DNA of 64,000 nt from Phorcus lineatus (Eukaryota > Mollusca > Gastropoda > Trochida > Trochidae). The stretch lies in contig OV121086.1 in NCBI GenBank assembly GCA_921293015.1, forward strand, positions 39,263,402-39,327,401, in the 5' to 3' direction. A model generated the notes under the pieces. It was given only the letters and a program-made list of their open reading frames with translations. It had not been told where the DNA came from and did not search any database. Made by a program: the position numbers and the translations under genes. How positions within the stretch are numbered: the stretch's first letter is position 1; the number at the start of each line of letters is the position of its first letter. Of this stretch, positions 11,002-24,215 are shown piece by piece.

Positions 11002-12918
11002 TGTTTAGCATTGTGTATATCAAGTCATTAACATTCATTTAACATCAGGCTAAGACGAAATGCTCTTTCCAACTGTGATAGTCTGCTAACACACTTAAGT
11101 CCTTCTTGCTGATTTATATCATAAACCAGTGCTCCCATGACTTTAAATTTTCAGACTTATGCACCCTTGTGTAGCACGTCTCTCAAGCTCTACATAGAAA
11201 CTTATAGTCTGCCCTCACATTATACCAATGCACTTTTCCCAGACATCCATTTGATAGACCCACTCTATGAGGCCGTGCATGTCAATTTTTTATTTCTCAG
11301 TGGAGATTTTAAACCAGAAGTTGATAACCAAATCGGATGAAAAAGCTGGGGAGTTGGTTAATGATGTTAGAAACATCTTCTTACAAGAATATATGCTTTT
11401 CCACACCTTTCTACCCTGCTACTGATGGGATCCCTTTTAGTTACCATAATCCCTAAAGTAATGTCAAGATTACAACTGACTGAATGATCAACAATATTCA
11501 AATAAAGCATTACAATCTGTTGTGTCATTTGAGACGTTATCCAATCAATCATCACTTCAACGTTGATTTTTATCATGACATTGAATTTAACATTTTAAGT
11601 TATCTCCACCAATAAAAGGTGTATGTTTGATTTCATAAAGTGTTTCATTCACTCAAAAAGCAATCAATGACAAAGTAAACTTATACATTTTATAAACAAA
11701 GAGAATTGTTTGACATATATGTGTTACAGTTACCTTATCATTTGTATCCTTAGCAATCTAGAATGCCAGTAGTAATCATCCATTTAGTCAAACACACACA
11801 CTGTAGTCTACAGTGTAGTTGATAAATAGATAATCTCAACAAAGTGTCTTCTGATATCAAATATATCAATGCGAGTTGATAAACGTTTCTAATATTTTAC
11901 TTTAATCGACGACTGTTTAAATATTTGATATTAAAAAAAGGAAAAAAGGGAGACATTATTTTCATCATCCAAAATCAATTTTCATTATGAAAAATGAACA
12001 TCCCTGAACACTGCACAGTCCTTAGACTCCAAATGCAGTGATGTCATACCATTGTGATGTCTTTACTTCATGATGTAAAACCATTGTGATATCATGTACT
12101 CGACGCGGTTGGGCATTGTTCAAAATCTACTGTCAGAATGTTACCTCCTAGGATACATTGCTTGATCTCCACCAGCGATATCTCCAGTGGAACATAGTCT
12201 TGGATAATATTTGTTCGACCACAACAGAAATGAAAAGAAAGAAATACCCATTACTCTAAAGGTTTTTTCTTTACAAAAAAAATCAAAATATTCTATTTAA
12301 AAACTTATTTTTCGGGAAGTGAGAGTTAATCTTTAATCCACCAGCCCTCGTAATAAAGGGCGTGCTGACTTTTCATGACAAAGCATCACCGTGCACTGTA
12401 GACTACAGTTGTGACACTGACGCATGAATCTGAAAGGAGAACATGTATTCAAAATCACATGCAGTGTTGAGTTGATACAGATAATTCTAAGCAATTTCAA
12501 AACAAGCCTCAATTTCCGTCAAACTTTTATGCATTTCGTGGATGGATATAATATGGTCCAGTTAATATGTTAAAATTCATTTTGATACGGAAAGATTGTT
12601 TCTTAATTGCTTTGTGTTACAGATTTCTGTTGGAAGACATTATATTTTTCAAATTAATTATATGAAGACTAACATGTTAACAGATTGGCAAGTATGTGGT
12701 CATTCAACAATATTTCTACAGTGTATGGTTAATGCATTTAAATTAACTTTAAAGTAAAATAATGACACTTGATTCATCAAACTGAAGTAGTTATACTCGA
12801 TTAGTTGCCACAATTGAGACATAAATGATGTAACACTCATTCTGAGAATTGTATCTAATTTGATTACAACATCGCGTGTCTTAATTTGCTGGAGGGCTCA
12901 TTTCTAATTTTAATTTTC
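11002..12918. other. Intergenic; inverted short words only
   Basis: No gene is seen. A self-complementary CACTGTAGTCTACAGTG at about 11799 and CACTGTAGACTACAG at about 12394 could be the ends of a decayed inverted-repeat element of roughly 600 bp. The match is too short to call. Shadow open frames at 11137 and 11367 have no support. Confidence 0.3.
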
Positions 12919-13095
12919 ACTTCATTAGGCGAGTTGAACAACTCTGAAAGAACTTCTAGGTGATGGTTAATCTCCTCTTCATTAGGCGAGGAGAATAAAT
13001 CTGTAAAAAAACTTCTAGGTGTTGGTTGATCTGCACTTTATTGGCGAGATTACTTAATTTGAAATAAAGTCTAGATGTTGCTTAGTCTGTATTTC
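12919..13095 (+). repeat. Three imperfect tandem copies of a ~58-bp unit
   Basis: Each unit begins CTTCATTAGGCGAG (CTTTATTGGCGAG in the third), has ACTTCTAGGTG-TGGTTAATCT in the middle (CTAGATGTTGCTTAGTCT in the third), and ends before the next CTTCATTAGG. Divergence increases in the third copy. Confidence 0.7.
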
Positions 13096-15035
13096 CGATT
13101 TTTAAGTACGTTAAAGTTATGTCAAAAGTTGTAAAAGAACTTATTTTCTCTCATTTATTACCAGAGATCGGCAACGTTACGTAGGAAGATTGAGCTGTAG
13201 GTACAACTTCTGCCAATTTCTGAGAACTTCTGCCAAACAATCTTATACAATCATACTTGTATAGGAAAAGCAACGAAGCAGATAAACACTTATTTGACAA
13301 ATGCAAACCATATTTAACCTTTTTGTTAAGTATACTTAATATATGCGCAGGGTACATATGGTCCTGTCTTTGCAAGGGTTTTTCGAACAGTTCAAATGCT
13401 TTTCTTGAAATATCGTCGCCGATCGCACAACTATCTGTGATTTAAAACTAATCGGTATTCAGTATTTCTAGCCCAGATGTGCTTTACAGGGGTCACTATG
13501 GAAACATGGCCATAATAAACGTTTTCACTACAGACATGAAATTATAAGTTTTTAGAATTCATTCTTTATTACCCTTCTCTCATAAGATTAATTGCCACAT
13601 GGACAGATTCAATTTTGCATCTTAATAATTGTAAGATATTCACAATTCATCGTAACTACCGTAACAACTTATGGAATATCCCAAATTACAACTTACCAGT
13701 GATGATGTTGATACAATATTGCATATTAACAAAGCTTCTGCAATAAGCCTGAAAAACCTCTAGTTATTTTATTGACGCTCAAACCAAACCTAAATTACAT
13801 GATATTTGCACTTAGCTACAGTAGTAAGTGAACAAACGTTTGAGATGCAGCTGTATCCTAATCAACATTGATAGGCAAATAGAAAGCTTTGACTGAGCAA
13901 GTTTACTTTACCAACTTGCCATAAGTCATAGACCTTTGATAATGCAAGATGACCATTACATATGCCGGTAGCATGCAAAATAGAAACAATGAAAACATTT
14001 CACAATGACTTGTAGATATTTTTTTAAAGTTTCTGAACAAGTCGCTGATAATTCCTGCCAATTTACAAAAAGTATTTAATATGACCATGACATAAAGTTA
14101 AACAAAGAAAATCGCAGGTTTCACTATATTTTAGACAAACGCTAGATATGACTCAAATGTACCCCAAGATTTCTTACCTTAAGAGATAATTGACATAATA
14201 AGCTTTTTTAAAACGTAAACGAATATCGAGATCTGACACACAGAATACATCAAGATAGAAGACAGTGTAAAGTAAATGTCAATCATAGATAAAATTAATG
14301 GATTAGAGTAAAAAGTGTTTAAAATCAACAAACAATTATGTTTTGAATAGATATTGGATAAAGTAGATTTTCAAAATTATAAACGCTCACACTTTGATAA
14401 GGACAAATTCTACCTTCCAGGACAAATCATGTCTTCCAGAACTTTAAGAAGGCTGAACTATCACTTTAACGTCTTGACATTCAATAACCTTTGTACAGAA
14501 TAAAACATGAATGAAAGGAACCACAGGCCTTGCAGCAAGTTTGATAACGCTGTTACAGGAAGCACTATAACGTGTTCGACCTCAGGGTTGGAACTCCATT
14601 CATGACACTCGACATTAGGGAGGTTAATTTCTTATGTCTTCTCGAATATTGGTTATAGCAACTTTGGTGTCTCTTCAAATAGTTCGAGGGAATCACGGCT
14701 TGGTTGAGACCTGAAAAACTACCCAAATCTGGCATTTGAATTGATTGAAGAGAAAAAAGATGCTATAATTTGACGGGTTAATTTCAATGTGAGTATAAAT
14801 AGCATGTGCCATTTTCCTTATTTCTGGTCATTGATTAGAAATGATCATAGCATGTTTTCAGACAATGCTATACAACCATTTTACATGAACTTATTTGCTC
14901 GCATGTCACTTACAAATGTTCCACAGAGCTCACTCTGTCATGTCCCTTACAGCAAGGTTTTAATTTGAAATTCAACGGAATCAGCGGACATGTTAAATTG
15001 CATTTTTACGAGAAATAATTATAGATATTATGACA
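13096..15035. other. Intergenic, nothing recognised
   Basis: AT-rich DNA with overlapping short frames on both strands near 13151-13445 that look random. No supported gene or repeat. Confidence 0.5.
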
Positions 15036-15335
15036 GCATCCTGCTATATCACAGTACGTGACTCCGCTCTCGCTCCTTCCCAATACCCTGATCTCTTTCA
15101 AGCTAAAAGCCTCATATTGCTGGATCGGCTTGATATTCGTGGCTTAATTCACCTGTTATCATTTCAGCCAATGAAATGTCGTAACCCATCCGGGTTGTGC
15201 AGCTGTTACTGAATGAGAGTCGTCTCATTGGCTGGTTAGTGAGATAGCGATACGATACGAGGCTTTTGGCTTGGGAGAGATCAGGGTATCAGGAAGGAGC
15301 GAGAGCGGATTCATATACGGTAATTTAGCCGGATG
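15036..15335. mobile_element. hAT-type MITE, copy 1
   Basis: This non-autonomous inverted-repeat element is about 300 bp long. Its ends are CATCC-GCTA followed by long imperfect inverted arms containing TCCGCTCTCGCTCCTTCC, ACCCTGATCTCT and CAAGC-AAAAGCCTC. It is flanked on both sides by the identical 8-bp TTATGACA (15028-15035 and 15336-15343). An 8-bp target duplication is characteristic of hAT elements. A second copy is at 21654-21956. It has no transposase frame. Confidence 0.85.
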
Positions 15336-15343
15336 TTATGACA

Positions 15344-15816
15344 ACAAAGTTTTGGATAAAGACATGTCAAGTGAAAAACAATCAAAACTCTTTTTTCTCT
15401 TAATTATATATAATCTAGTCAAATATTTGTAACGGACATTTAGAATATCATGAACACATAATTGAAGTGGCATATAAAGTGATTATAAACTTACGATTCA
15501 CATCCTTATATTATTTCTGTCATTTTAAAGTAGTTCATACTTTTCGAAAGTTGATTTAATCATTCCAGTAATTCTTAATGATATTCATTGTCATTTTTAT
15601 CCAGTAATTTGTCTTGTTTCCATTTTTCTTGCGATAGTGCTTATATTAATTACTTCAATGTAAACTTATTATCATATTCAAAGAATGGGGACTTCGAACT
15701 GTAAAAAAAACTCATTGATTTCATCATCATAGGATATGACAACTCATAAAAATATTTTATGCAGAAAAAGAGAATGAAGCACAAAATAATTCCATAATGC
15801 CTCTGATTTCAGATCA
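15344..15816. other. Intergenic, nothing recognised
   Basis: AT-rich DNA, no supported feature. Confidence 0.5.
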
Positions 15817-15990
15817 GGCTCTCTGTAATAAACATCAGTGTTCATCAGTTTTAAGCTTGATGGACCTTTACATAAAGAAGGGCTTTTGACTGTACTTAAA
15901 TCCATCCTCTTTGGTCCCATGGGAAGTTGTTTTTCTCACACACCTGTTCGAGTTCACACTATGTTGACACACTCATATGGTCATTTGATA
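15817..15990 (+). repeat. Dispersed repeat R1, copy 1
   Basis: It aligns with 22658-22830. Shared words are CTGTAATAAAC-TCAG, AATGGACCTT/GATGGACCTT, TTTTTGACTG-ACTTAAA-CCATCCTC, GGTCCC and CTGTTCGAGT-CACACT. Both copies are in the same orientation. Class unknown. Confidence 0.7.
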
Positions 15991-16819
15991 AGTTATCCCT
16001 TTCTTATTCTCGCTGCTTCTATATCCTCAATAAACTTCAGAACATAGGTGAAATAAACCCGCTCATATCAAAACAAATTATGGAACTTATTTCTGGAACA
16101 GAAATGGAAACTTAACTTTCTGATAATCACAGAGAAAATGAACAAGCATCAATCTGAAAGTTGCTTTGAATGAAATTTCTATGAAAAATTCTATTGTCTA
16201 ATGTTTGAGCAAGAGACTCAGCTTGAAATGTATGTGCTTATGCTTAATATCAGTTCAACATCAACTCCAAAAACGATTTAAATATTTAGAATAAATCTAA
16301 TGTATATAACAAATGTTGACTTCCATAAGGACAGCATATAATATTGGGAAAATGTTTTTATCTTTTAGGAAATATTGTTGTATTTGGGCATTTGATTTGA
16401 AAGAAATACTCATGCGCCACTTTTGATTTTACTGCGTTATTATTTAAGAACTTCTGTCTGTAAAGAACTTGAATATCATCGTTTCTTTATCAGTGTGGAA
16501 GCTGTAAGATACTGATGTGACAGACTTTGTCTTAGAAATACAGAACAATACGGGGTTGCATGCAGTGTGTAGTGAAAAATAAAGGATTTTCAGCCTTTCT
16601 CAATTGAATCCTTAATGTGAGTCTAATTGCTTTCCAACTTTTTTAATTATTGCTTTTTCTCACGGAGATTTTAAATTCTTAACATTTTTACAAACGTTGT
16701 AAAGTTTTGATAACATGTCAAATTGTTTTGCTCTTTCGAATAGACTTCCAAAGCAGAAAAAGAGAATATTCCTTCTCAAACCATCAGCAGCTTTCAAATC
16801 AGTCCATAACAGATTATTT
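15991..16819. other. Intergenic, nothing recognised
   Basis: AT-rich DNA, no supported gene. Confidence 0.5.
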
Positions 16820-16985
16820 TGACAAGTGAAAGGTTATTAGGTAAAGTTGCATTTTGCAGGCCCAGACTTGTTGCTCACAATTAACATATAAGACCTTACG
16901 ACCAGCACGTTCTCGTCTAAATGCAAAATGTGGTGTGTAAACCAGCAGTCTGGTGTTGTTTACAACTTGATATGTTAAATATTAT
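16820..16985 (+). repeat. Block zeta-related segment, copy 2
   Basis: It resembles 23805-23985 and the core of zeta at 3678 and 29130. The shared features are GTTATTAGG, a TTGCATTTTGCAG acceptor-like motif, then GTGTAAA-CAG-AGTCT and TTTACAACTT. The frame after the motif is interrupted, so this copy is not coding. Confidence 0.5.
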
Positions 16986-18369
16986 TTTACTGCATGTTTT
17001 TGTTGACGACCTCTATTTTATTTTAAGTTATAGCAATTTTATGATAATGATAATTTTTACTTCTGATATTATGATCCTCATTATGTTACTTATATAAAAA
17101 AAAAATTACATTTAGACTTTCCTTATTCAGCACTTCACAAAAATTAAAAAATTCACCTGTCTGAAATAGTCAATCTCAGCAAGTACACAAACAGTGCTTG
17201 TTTTAGTTCTTCAGATGAATAATTGATTGATTTGCACTATTTACATGGTTTTGGAAACAACATTGTATTCATTCCAGTTAAACTATTCAAAATGAATAGT
17301 AAAACAATAATCTGGTTTGTATTAAAAGCTGAAGGTTTTTTCTTCCAAATGCCTTAAATAATGCTTAAGTTAGTTTGTAAAGAAAAGCAGTTCAATCTTT
17401 CCTTTTTCACATAAAGATAAACAGGTTTATATTATATATGAACGTAAATGGTATAAATAAAGCAAACGAACATGCAAAACATCTTCAAAGACATTTAGAG
17501 GTTGGTATGGATTAGACTTAATCTAATGGAAGTCTTTTTATTAAATAGGTTTTAGTTTACTTCTTGCCCATTCAAGACACATCGACTTCCGAAGAGGTCA
17601 TTATCCGTAAGACTGGATCGTCATTTCCTGTTGATGAATTCACACATCTAAAATGTCCGATAATAATTTCAAAAAGTACAACTTTAGTTTAAGTCAAATC
17701 TCTTTTCTTTAGTAAAATCTCACTTAGGACCTAACACACGATGTCAATGTATAAAGTTTGGTTTTATAATGAACACACTCTTTAACCACTTGCTCATAGT
17801 TGCAAGTCTTTTCATCTTCATCATTCACAAATTATGCTTGAAAAACATCAAAAGATAAATATTATCGACAACTTTAAGATCACGATAACTACATTGACAC
17901 TTTATAAGATCAAACCGTTTATGTTTCTCTACATTTTTTGTTATTAACCAAAACATTTGTTAAAGGTATTTTTTTCTTTACATCTTAATTCTTAAAATCA
18001 ATATCACTTTTTTTCATTTTTCAGAGGATTCTTAACAACGAGGATTGCAATAAGGAAGCATTGACACCAGTAACCCAAAATAACAAGAGAAACAAAAAAA
18101 ACTGTTATAATTATTCCCCGGCAAGTCAAGTCTATAATTTTGGTGACATAAGCAACTAGAAATATACTTTGACATCAATCAGTGAATTTAGACAGTAGAT
18201 AAGCATTATAATCCAATGAGATAAAAAAAAAAGTCAGGGAAAATTAATCAAAATGACAAGTTTGGTGGTAATGTGAAAATCATTATACTTCTTTAGTTTC
18301 CTCCTTTCCTTTTTCGAGACGTTTTGTCTATAAACGTATAAAATGACACCAGGCGTGAATATATAATAT
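16986..18369. other. Intergenic, nothing recognised
   Basis: AT-rich DNA with A and T runs. No gene, RNA or clear repeat. Confidence 0.5.
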
Positions 18370-18900
18370 TCAATATGGGCAGATCAAGTCCAGTATTCCT
18401 GGGGGGCTTTTGTTTTTTGCTTCAATTCTCTGTAAGCGATTTATCTGTTATATATTTTGTCCCTTTTAAAAAACTTGAAAGTTATAAATCTCCAAGATTA
18501 AAACCATCCTTTCATTTCCTAATGCATTTCATAAATGATGCTCATGTATTCAAGGCCATCATAAAAATTCAAGTGTGGCATAACTATTTGCACAATGAAA
18601 TGCTTTTATGACAGATATCACTCTCGTGGTGAATAAATTGCAAGACCATCCCTATGATGTAGGAGAGGATCTGGATATCGCCTTTCTGCTAAATGTAAAG
18701 AAATAAGCCATTAACTGTAACAGACATCAATCAGTATGACTTCACGACTAGATGACTCCTTGAAAGCTTGTTATATGTTTCCCCTATAAAAACTAATCAT
18801 TGTTGACACACATTATTGTTGTTATAATTTTTTGTGTATCTATGCTTTGAATTTATGTTTGTTGAATGTCGAATTTAATGTTTGACAAAAATTTCACAAT
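18370..18900 (+). repeat. Segmental-duplication block alpha, copy 2
   Basis: It aligns with 240-830 and 24216-24615 through GATCAAGTCCAGTATTCCT near 18382, TTTTTATGACAGAT-T-ACTCTC, GATGTAGGAGA-GATC-GGAT, TGACTTCA-GACTAGATGA and CCTATAAAAACTAA. The 78-aa open frame at 18375 is not kept in the other copies. Confidence 0.55.
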
Positions 18901-20676
18901 TTGAAAAACAAAATTCTACCCCAATTTTTCGATATTCCTCGAGAATTGATTTTAAAAAATATCCATGAAATTTAAAGTATTCATTTTAAGGCCTCTGTTA
19001 AAATTCTTTAAATTTTTGTATGTAACCTTTTGTATGAACCTTTTTTGCCTAGTGGGTCTGGTGTCGAATGATTCGTAAGAAGTGACTTTGGTTTAGAGTT
19101 TCAAATAAAGGTTGCTATCGAACAATAACTTCCGAAAAGACAAATGCCATCGAGCAGAGCAGGAACAAGATGTGTCAGCTTACGATAAGAATAATTTTCC
19201 CTAATATGATGGATAATGTCTTCTCAGACTTTTAAAGTATCCACATTAAAGATTTGAGTCCTCAACGACTGTCCTTGTATATGATTTTCAATTCAGCATT
19301 CCATGTGTAGACCTGTTTATATTAGGAGAGGGCATTTTAAGTTGAATAACTTGTCCCCAATCCTTTTCTTGTGAACAAAATATGTTAAAACCAAACATGT
19401 TTATACACTGATTAAATATAGTTATTTTATAAAAAACGTTGAACGCTGTATTGAATTACTTAGCTAAATAGGTTTAACTTTTCATTTCATATTGCTAACA
19501 AGTTATTTCATGTTTTGTCTCTTAATCCATGTATATTCTAATGTAAAAAGACATGATTTTGAACCTACTGGCAATAGTATAAGGCAATGGCATTTAATTT
19601 GCAGAGAAGGATAGACCATCAAGAGGTGTTTTGAACGGATTGTTGTGGGTTATACGACGTCGAACATTGAAGATTCATTAGGTTCAAACATTGATTAGAA
19701 TACGAGCAAATCGAAATGCTAAACTTATATTCATTGATGTCTATTGTTTCTGTAACTGTTCATCTCAAACTGAAGGCAAAATAAATGGGTTATAATAGGC
19801 AATGAAAATTATCCTTTCCCAATTTTTTTAATTCTTGTTCATGTACCAAATTTGTTACGAGAGTTTCACTACATTACTCTCAGCTAAACCCATAGCAGAA
19901 AAGAAAGTATTTTCATGTGGGTCATTTTCATTTACCATATCCTCTATCAAATGCACAGTTGTCAAAATGGCCGGAAGCATTTTTCTGACGCACTTTAACG
20001 TAATTTGTTTTTTGATCCGGTGAAACGTTGCCATTGCAAAATTAAACATGACATGAGAGAGTCGGTCTAGCTAATGGCTAGCATGGAAAAATACTGTGTT
20101 GAAAGATTGACATAATGGGAACAACATTGCCACTCAGAATTACATCTAATTACAACGTTTCGAAAGAGTAATAGTTAGAATTAATTGGAGAGAGAGATTC
20201 GAAGGTGAAATGTTTTTGTGCAATATCAAATATCACTAGGTATTTTAATTCTTCAAATTGAAAAATATTCTTTGTTCCCGCATCGATTGATGTGCCAAAA
20301 CTACATTTTATAATAATCATCTCGTATATTTTTAACACATTAAACACATTTGTATAAGAGAACAACGTTTTTTCGACGAGACATGCAAGGAACATAATTT
20401 GAACAGAAATAAATTCGACAAAAATGGCTTAAGATATACCAATGACCACTATATGTTCTTTCGTAGATTATGAAGATTGAAAAACAGGTCATTTGAATGA
20501 ACAGTATTGTTGTGTTTCGACATATCGTCATGTTCAAGCAAGGAACATTTTGGACACCCAACATTAGTGAGATTCAGAGCCATAGTGGTGTTGAAACTGA
20601 CATAACTAATCGTAAAGAGGCGGTTGATTTTAAAGAGAGTCATTGATTCAGTAATCTTTGTAAGCCTACATGGAGG
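18901..20676. other. Intergenic, nothing recognised
   Basis: AT-rich DNA. Short frames on both strands near 19835-20049 overlap one another and are probably random. Confidence 0.5.
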
Positions 20677-21125
20677 CATTCTCTCCCAACAGAGTTAGCT
20701 CCGTCATAAATTCCTGTCTAAATACAAAGGTTTCTCGGACTTCAAGCAGTATCCCCTACAGGCGCAATATTGCAGTTTAAACTACTTGACAATATTTCAG
20801 CCAATGAAAACACCCAATGCATGAATAACATTTTTGTTGTCACATAGGTCTGTGCAATGATGCAGTTGCAAAATGAGGCGTATGTGTTCTGTAAAAAAAG
20901 ACTCAAAGTGCAAGGTGCATTTTTTAACAAAGCTTAACTTTTGGAAAGCTTCCGGAAATAACGTAGGAGATTTGAATGATATGTTTTTAAACGACGTCGC
21001 TGATTTCACAACTAACTTTGATTGCATCCAATAAGCATTCCACATTTCTAGATCAAGAAACCTTTGTATTAAGACAGAGGTTGTATAGGAATTTATGACG
21101 GAGTTACCTCTGTGGGGAGAGAATG
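20677..21125 (+). mobile_element. 449-bp inverted-repeat MITE, copy 1
   Basis: The terminal inverted repeats begin CATTCTCTCCCAACAGAG and continue through the TA-CTCCGTCATAAATTCCT region. The right end reads AGGAATTTATGACGGAGTTACC and onward to GGGAGAGAATG (read as two overlapping pieces). The inverted symmetry extends outward to CCTACATG/CATGTAGG. A full second copy in the same orientation is at 53739-54197 and an isolated end is at 53033. The interior is about 80 percent alike by eye. Short frames inside are not shared as intact proteins. Superfamily not assigned. Confidence 0.85.
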
Positions 21126-21645
21126 ACATGTAGGTTGAGTTGCAAAATCTCACTCATAATGTTACATTGATTGGGAAAATGTAGAAGTCTTTGTTACAAA
21201 TTGTACAGCTGATGCCGATGAGTGGAATAATCACATCTCAAGACATCTTGTAAAAAGATCGCATATTTTGGCCCTACGAGAGGCCATAGCAGTGGAAGAA
21301 CTTCTTCCATGTTTGAAGATTGATTTTCCTTTTTGTTCAGAGTTTCAAGGTGTTGTCTTACTATAATTACTAGATTACTAAAAAAATTTAGTGCATAAAG
21401 ACCAACATTCAAATGTTAACCAATGAAATAGAATCAGTCATCAAATCGTTGTTACTTGCATTTCCATTGATTAATTTGAGTTCACATTACGATAACCTGG
21501 ATACTCTTTGTAAGACAAGATAGGCATTATCTTACAAACATATTCTGTTGATTAATCACATTGTTTATGTTCGTTGGTCATATGTTTAGAATGTTTATTA
21601 AATAATGATATTGCTAACTCAAATAAACCTTTCCTTAAGGTATGC
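21126..21645. other. Intergenic, nothing recognised
   Basis: AT-rich DNA, no supported feature. Confidence 0.5.
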
Positions 21646-21653
21646 TATAGCGA

Positions 21654-21956
21654 TCATTCTGCTAAATCAGCTTATATGACTCCACTCTTGCTCCTTCCTA
21701 ATAACCTTATCTCTTTAAAACCAAAAGCTTTGTTCACCTTTTATCATTTCAGCCAATGAAGTGTCGTTATGCAAGAAGCGTGTAGCTACTATCTTGACCT
21801 CAACGGATTTTCCATCCGGGTTGTGCCACTGTTGCTGAATGCGAGTCGTCTCATTGGCTTGTTAAGTAGATAGCAATACGAGGCTTTTGACTTGAAAGAG
21901 ATCAGGGTATTAGGAAGGAACGAGAGCGGATTCATATACGCTGATTTAGCAGGATG
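21654..21956. mobile_element. hAT-type MITE, copy 2
   Basis: It is homologous to 15036-15335. The ends carry CTGCTAAATCAGC and its complement GCTGATTTAGCAGGATG. The inner arms contain CTTGCTCCTTCCTAATA and TATTAGGAAGGAACGAG. The flanks are TATAGCGA (21646-21653) and TATAGTGA (21957-21964), an 8-bp target duplication with one change. The interior shares TTATCATTTCAGCCAATGAA and GAGTCGTCTCATTGGCT with copy 1. No transposase. Confidence 0.85.
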
Positions 21957-21964
21957 TATAGTGA

Positions 21965-22657
21965 TATACTTACATAAAAAAACACAACCAATATTCGAAT
22001 TAAGGGTTATTATTGTTAAAATATTCATCCTTGTCAGATAAATACTTGTCCTTTACACATAAATATATTCTTAAGTATTACGATTATTGATTTTTTTTAA
22101 AATGTTAATTAAAGGGATTATTCTTTCTCTGCAAAACTTACATTCTATCAATCAATGAACGAATAATGTTAGAAATAACCTCTAATCTCTAACTTACATA
22201 TACCCTATGTGTAAACAAACTTTGCTCAGATTGCTGTGAGTCTTTGTCACTCTTCCAAATCATTAATTAACCGTACTCACGCTGTCATGTATCTGGCATC
22301 AAGTTTGGTAATTCTTGGTCGACATTTCACCGGATTCACCTAAAAGAACTGTTCTGAAATATTTAAAGCTCTGTAATCGATTGCAAAGGTATCAAATGAG
22401 AATGAAACCGACCATTTGGATATAATTTGTTCTCTTTATCACATTTTACCATACAAACAGTCCAAGATTTATATAGATAAATGTCAAAACATGAACACAT
22501 AACTCAAATGATACTTCATTTGTCTGATGCATCCGGTATTTATGATTCCGTAGTCAGAATAACTTATAAGTATTTTTGGGTTTTTTAATTGTGTAGGTAT
22601 TTCAAACATTTCGTTGCCAATGTTATTTCGTTCGAGTCTATTCAGTCGATTACAGGG
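21965..22657. other. Intergenic, nothing recognised
   Basis: AT-rich DNA, no supported feature. Confidence 0.5.
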
Positions 22658-22830
22658 TAGGCTAGCTGTAATAAACTTCAGGGATTATTAGGTTCAAGCG
22701 TAATGGACCTTCAGATAAATAGGTTTTTGACTGCACTTAAACCCATCCTCATCGGTCCCTGGGGGAACAGTTATCTTCTCTGTACTTTTTATTGCTAATC
22801 TGTTCGAGTCCACACTGGGCCATCCATTTG
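22658..22830 (+). repeat. Dispersed repeat R1, copy 2
   Basis: This is the partner of 15817-15990, same orientation, with shared words GTAATAAAC, ATGGACCTT, TTTTTGACTGCACTTAAA, CCATCCTC and TGTTCGAGTCCACACT. Confidence 0.7.
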
Positions 22831-23520
22831 CCATGGGTATTATCAGCCCTCACGTGTCAGTATTCATTTGGCAAATGCATTTGTAGGACGATGAGATAAG
22901 TAGGAATTAACCTTACTCTCTCTGAGGGACTAGGATTTTTATATCCTATACTGACCTTCTTTATAATTGGAAAAACAATGTGATGTTCAGTTTGGTTGAC
23001 AAGATGTACAGTTTAATTGATCAGTTAAGATGTCATCTTTGGAAGGAAGTATTTATCGCATCTTAAAATTGTTCCAGATATATATCAAACATGAAGTTGA
23101 CTACATACATAAACTGGCTCATTAATGCCAAACGTTTAGAATTTATTCATCACTTTCGTGAACATCAGCCAGAAGAAATATGATCTGACAATGATTAAAT
23201 GGCGAGATTATAACATGATATATATAAATATTAGTGAGAAAGCAAAAAATATATTTCGTCATGAGTTTGTTCTTGTTTCTTTTGGTCATATGTTAGTTTA
23301 ATGAAAACCGTGAAACAAGTCTATTGGTTAGGAAGTGAATCTACATATTCATATACTGTGATGTGTCTTAAACTCACAATTGATTATATGTGCGTTTTCG
23401 GCTTGATTTACAAAAATATGTCCGTCACAAGATCTAAAAAAAATTTAAATGATGTTGAAATGAAAAGGTTACTCATTCTCTCTAACCATCACTCTCTAAT
23501 CAATCTAACATTTACTTTCA
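22831..23520. other. Intergenic, nothing recognised
   Basis: AT-rich DNA upstream of the exon-like piece at 23522. No separate feature is supported. Confidence 0.4.
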
Positions 23521-23531
23521 GAAGGTCAACA

Positions 23532-23654
23532 ATGGCGAACATCACGTCAGCCAATAACAGAGCTCCCCTGGCGTTGTTGGCAGTGGGGCTCAAGCAAAAT
23601 ATACGGATGTTTTTTTATAATTTTCTTTTATTGTGCCAAACGAAAAAAACATAA
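23532..23654 (+). CDS. Possible first coding exon of an unknown protein
   Basis: An acceptor-like AACATTTACTTTCAG ends at 23521, followed by AAGGTCAACA and an ATG at 23532. The first codons read MANITSANNRAPLALLAVGL, then KQ, in GC-rich DNA that contrasts sharply with its AT-rich surroundings. After about codon 25 the frame becomes AT-driven and stops at 23654, and no good GT donor is visible. A second short open piece (LSRVKDYRGAVYAYHCGAY) follows at about 23655-23727 after another AG. It may be a truncated or decayed 5' exon. No family is recognised. Confidence 0.3.
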   Translation: MANITSANNRAPLALLAVGLKQNIRMFFYNFLLLCQTKKT

Positions 23655-23804
23655 CCCTCAGTCGTGTGAAAGATTACCGAGGAGCAGTTTATGCGTATCA
23701 TTGTGGAGCCTACAAGAATTTGTTTTAAATTGAAATACTCCATTAAGAAACCGAGATAGCTTGAAACCAGTCCTGAAATGGTTTTGTTCTCTGATGATTT
23801 TGAC

Positions 23805-23985
23805 ACGTGACTTGTTATTAGGAAATTTTACATTTTGCAGACACCAATATGTTGCAAATTTTAACTAAACAACGAGTTGTGGCCATCAAATTTTCATCTA
23901 ATTGCTACTCGTCATGTGTAAAACAGGAGTCTCTTGGGTTTTCATTGATGTTATTTACAACTTCATCTGTCACACTGTCTTGTTA
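23805..23985 (+). repeat. Block zeta-related segment, copy 3
   Basis: The motif TTACATTTTGCAGACACCAA at about 23829 is nearly identical to the zeta cores at 3690 and 29145. Further downstream GTGTAAAACAGGAGTCT and TTTACAACTTCATC match 16935-16975. Unlike the zeta copies at 3.7 and 29.1 kb, the reading frame after the motif is not the same. Confidence 0.5.
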
Positions 23986-24215
23986 CTGTCCGCATATCTT
24001 ATTTCATTGAAGCGGTTGATAGCTTCATGTATTAAATAATGATACATATTATAAAGTCTCCTGAATAATGGTTCTCTAGCTTATTTCATTGAGTTTGTTG
24101 ATGGTATTGATGTTTTCAAAAGATATGCAAGAGCGGATATACATAAATAGAAGAATAAAAGTTTATCACGACCATTATCCTCATACAGTTTTGTCTTGAC
24201 ATCTTTCTGAGAGAT

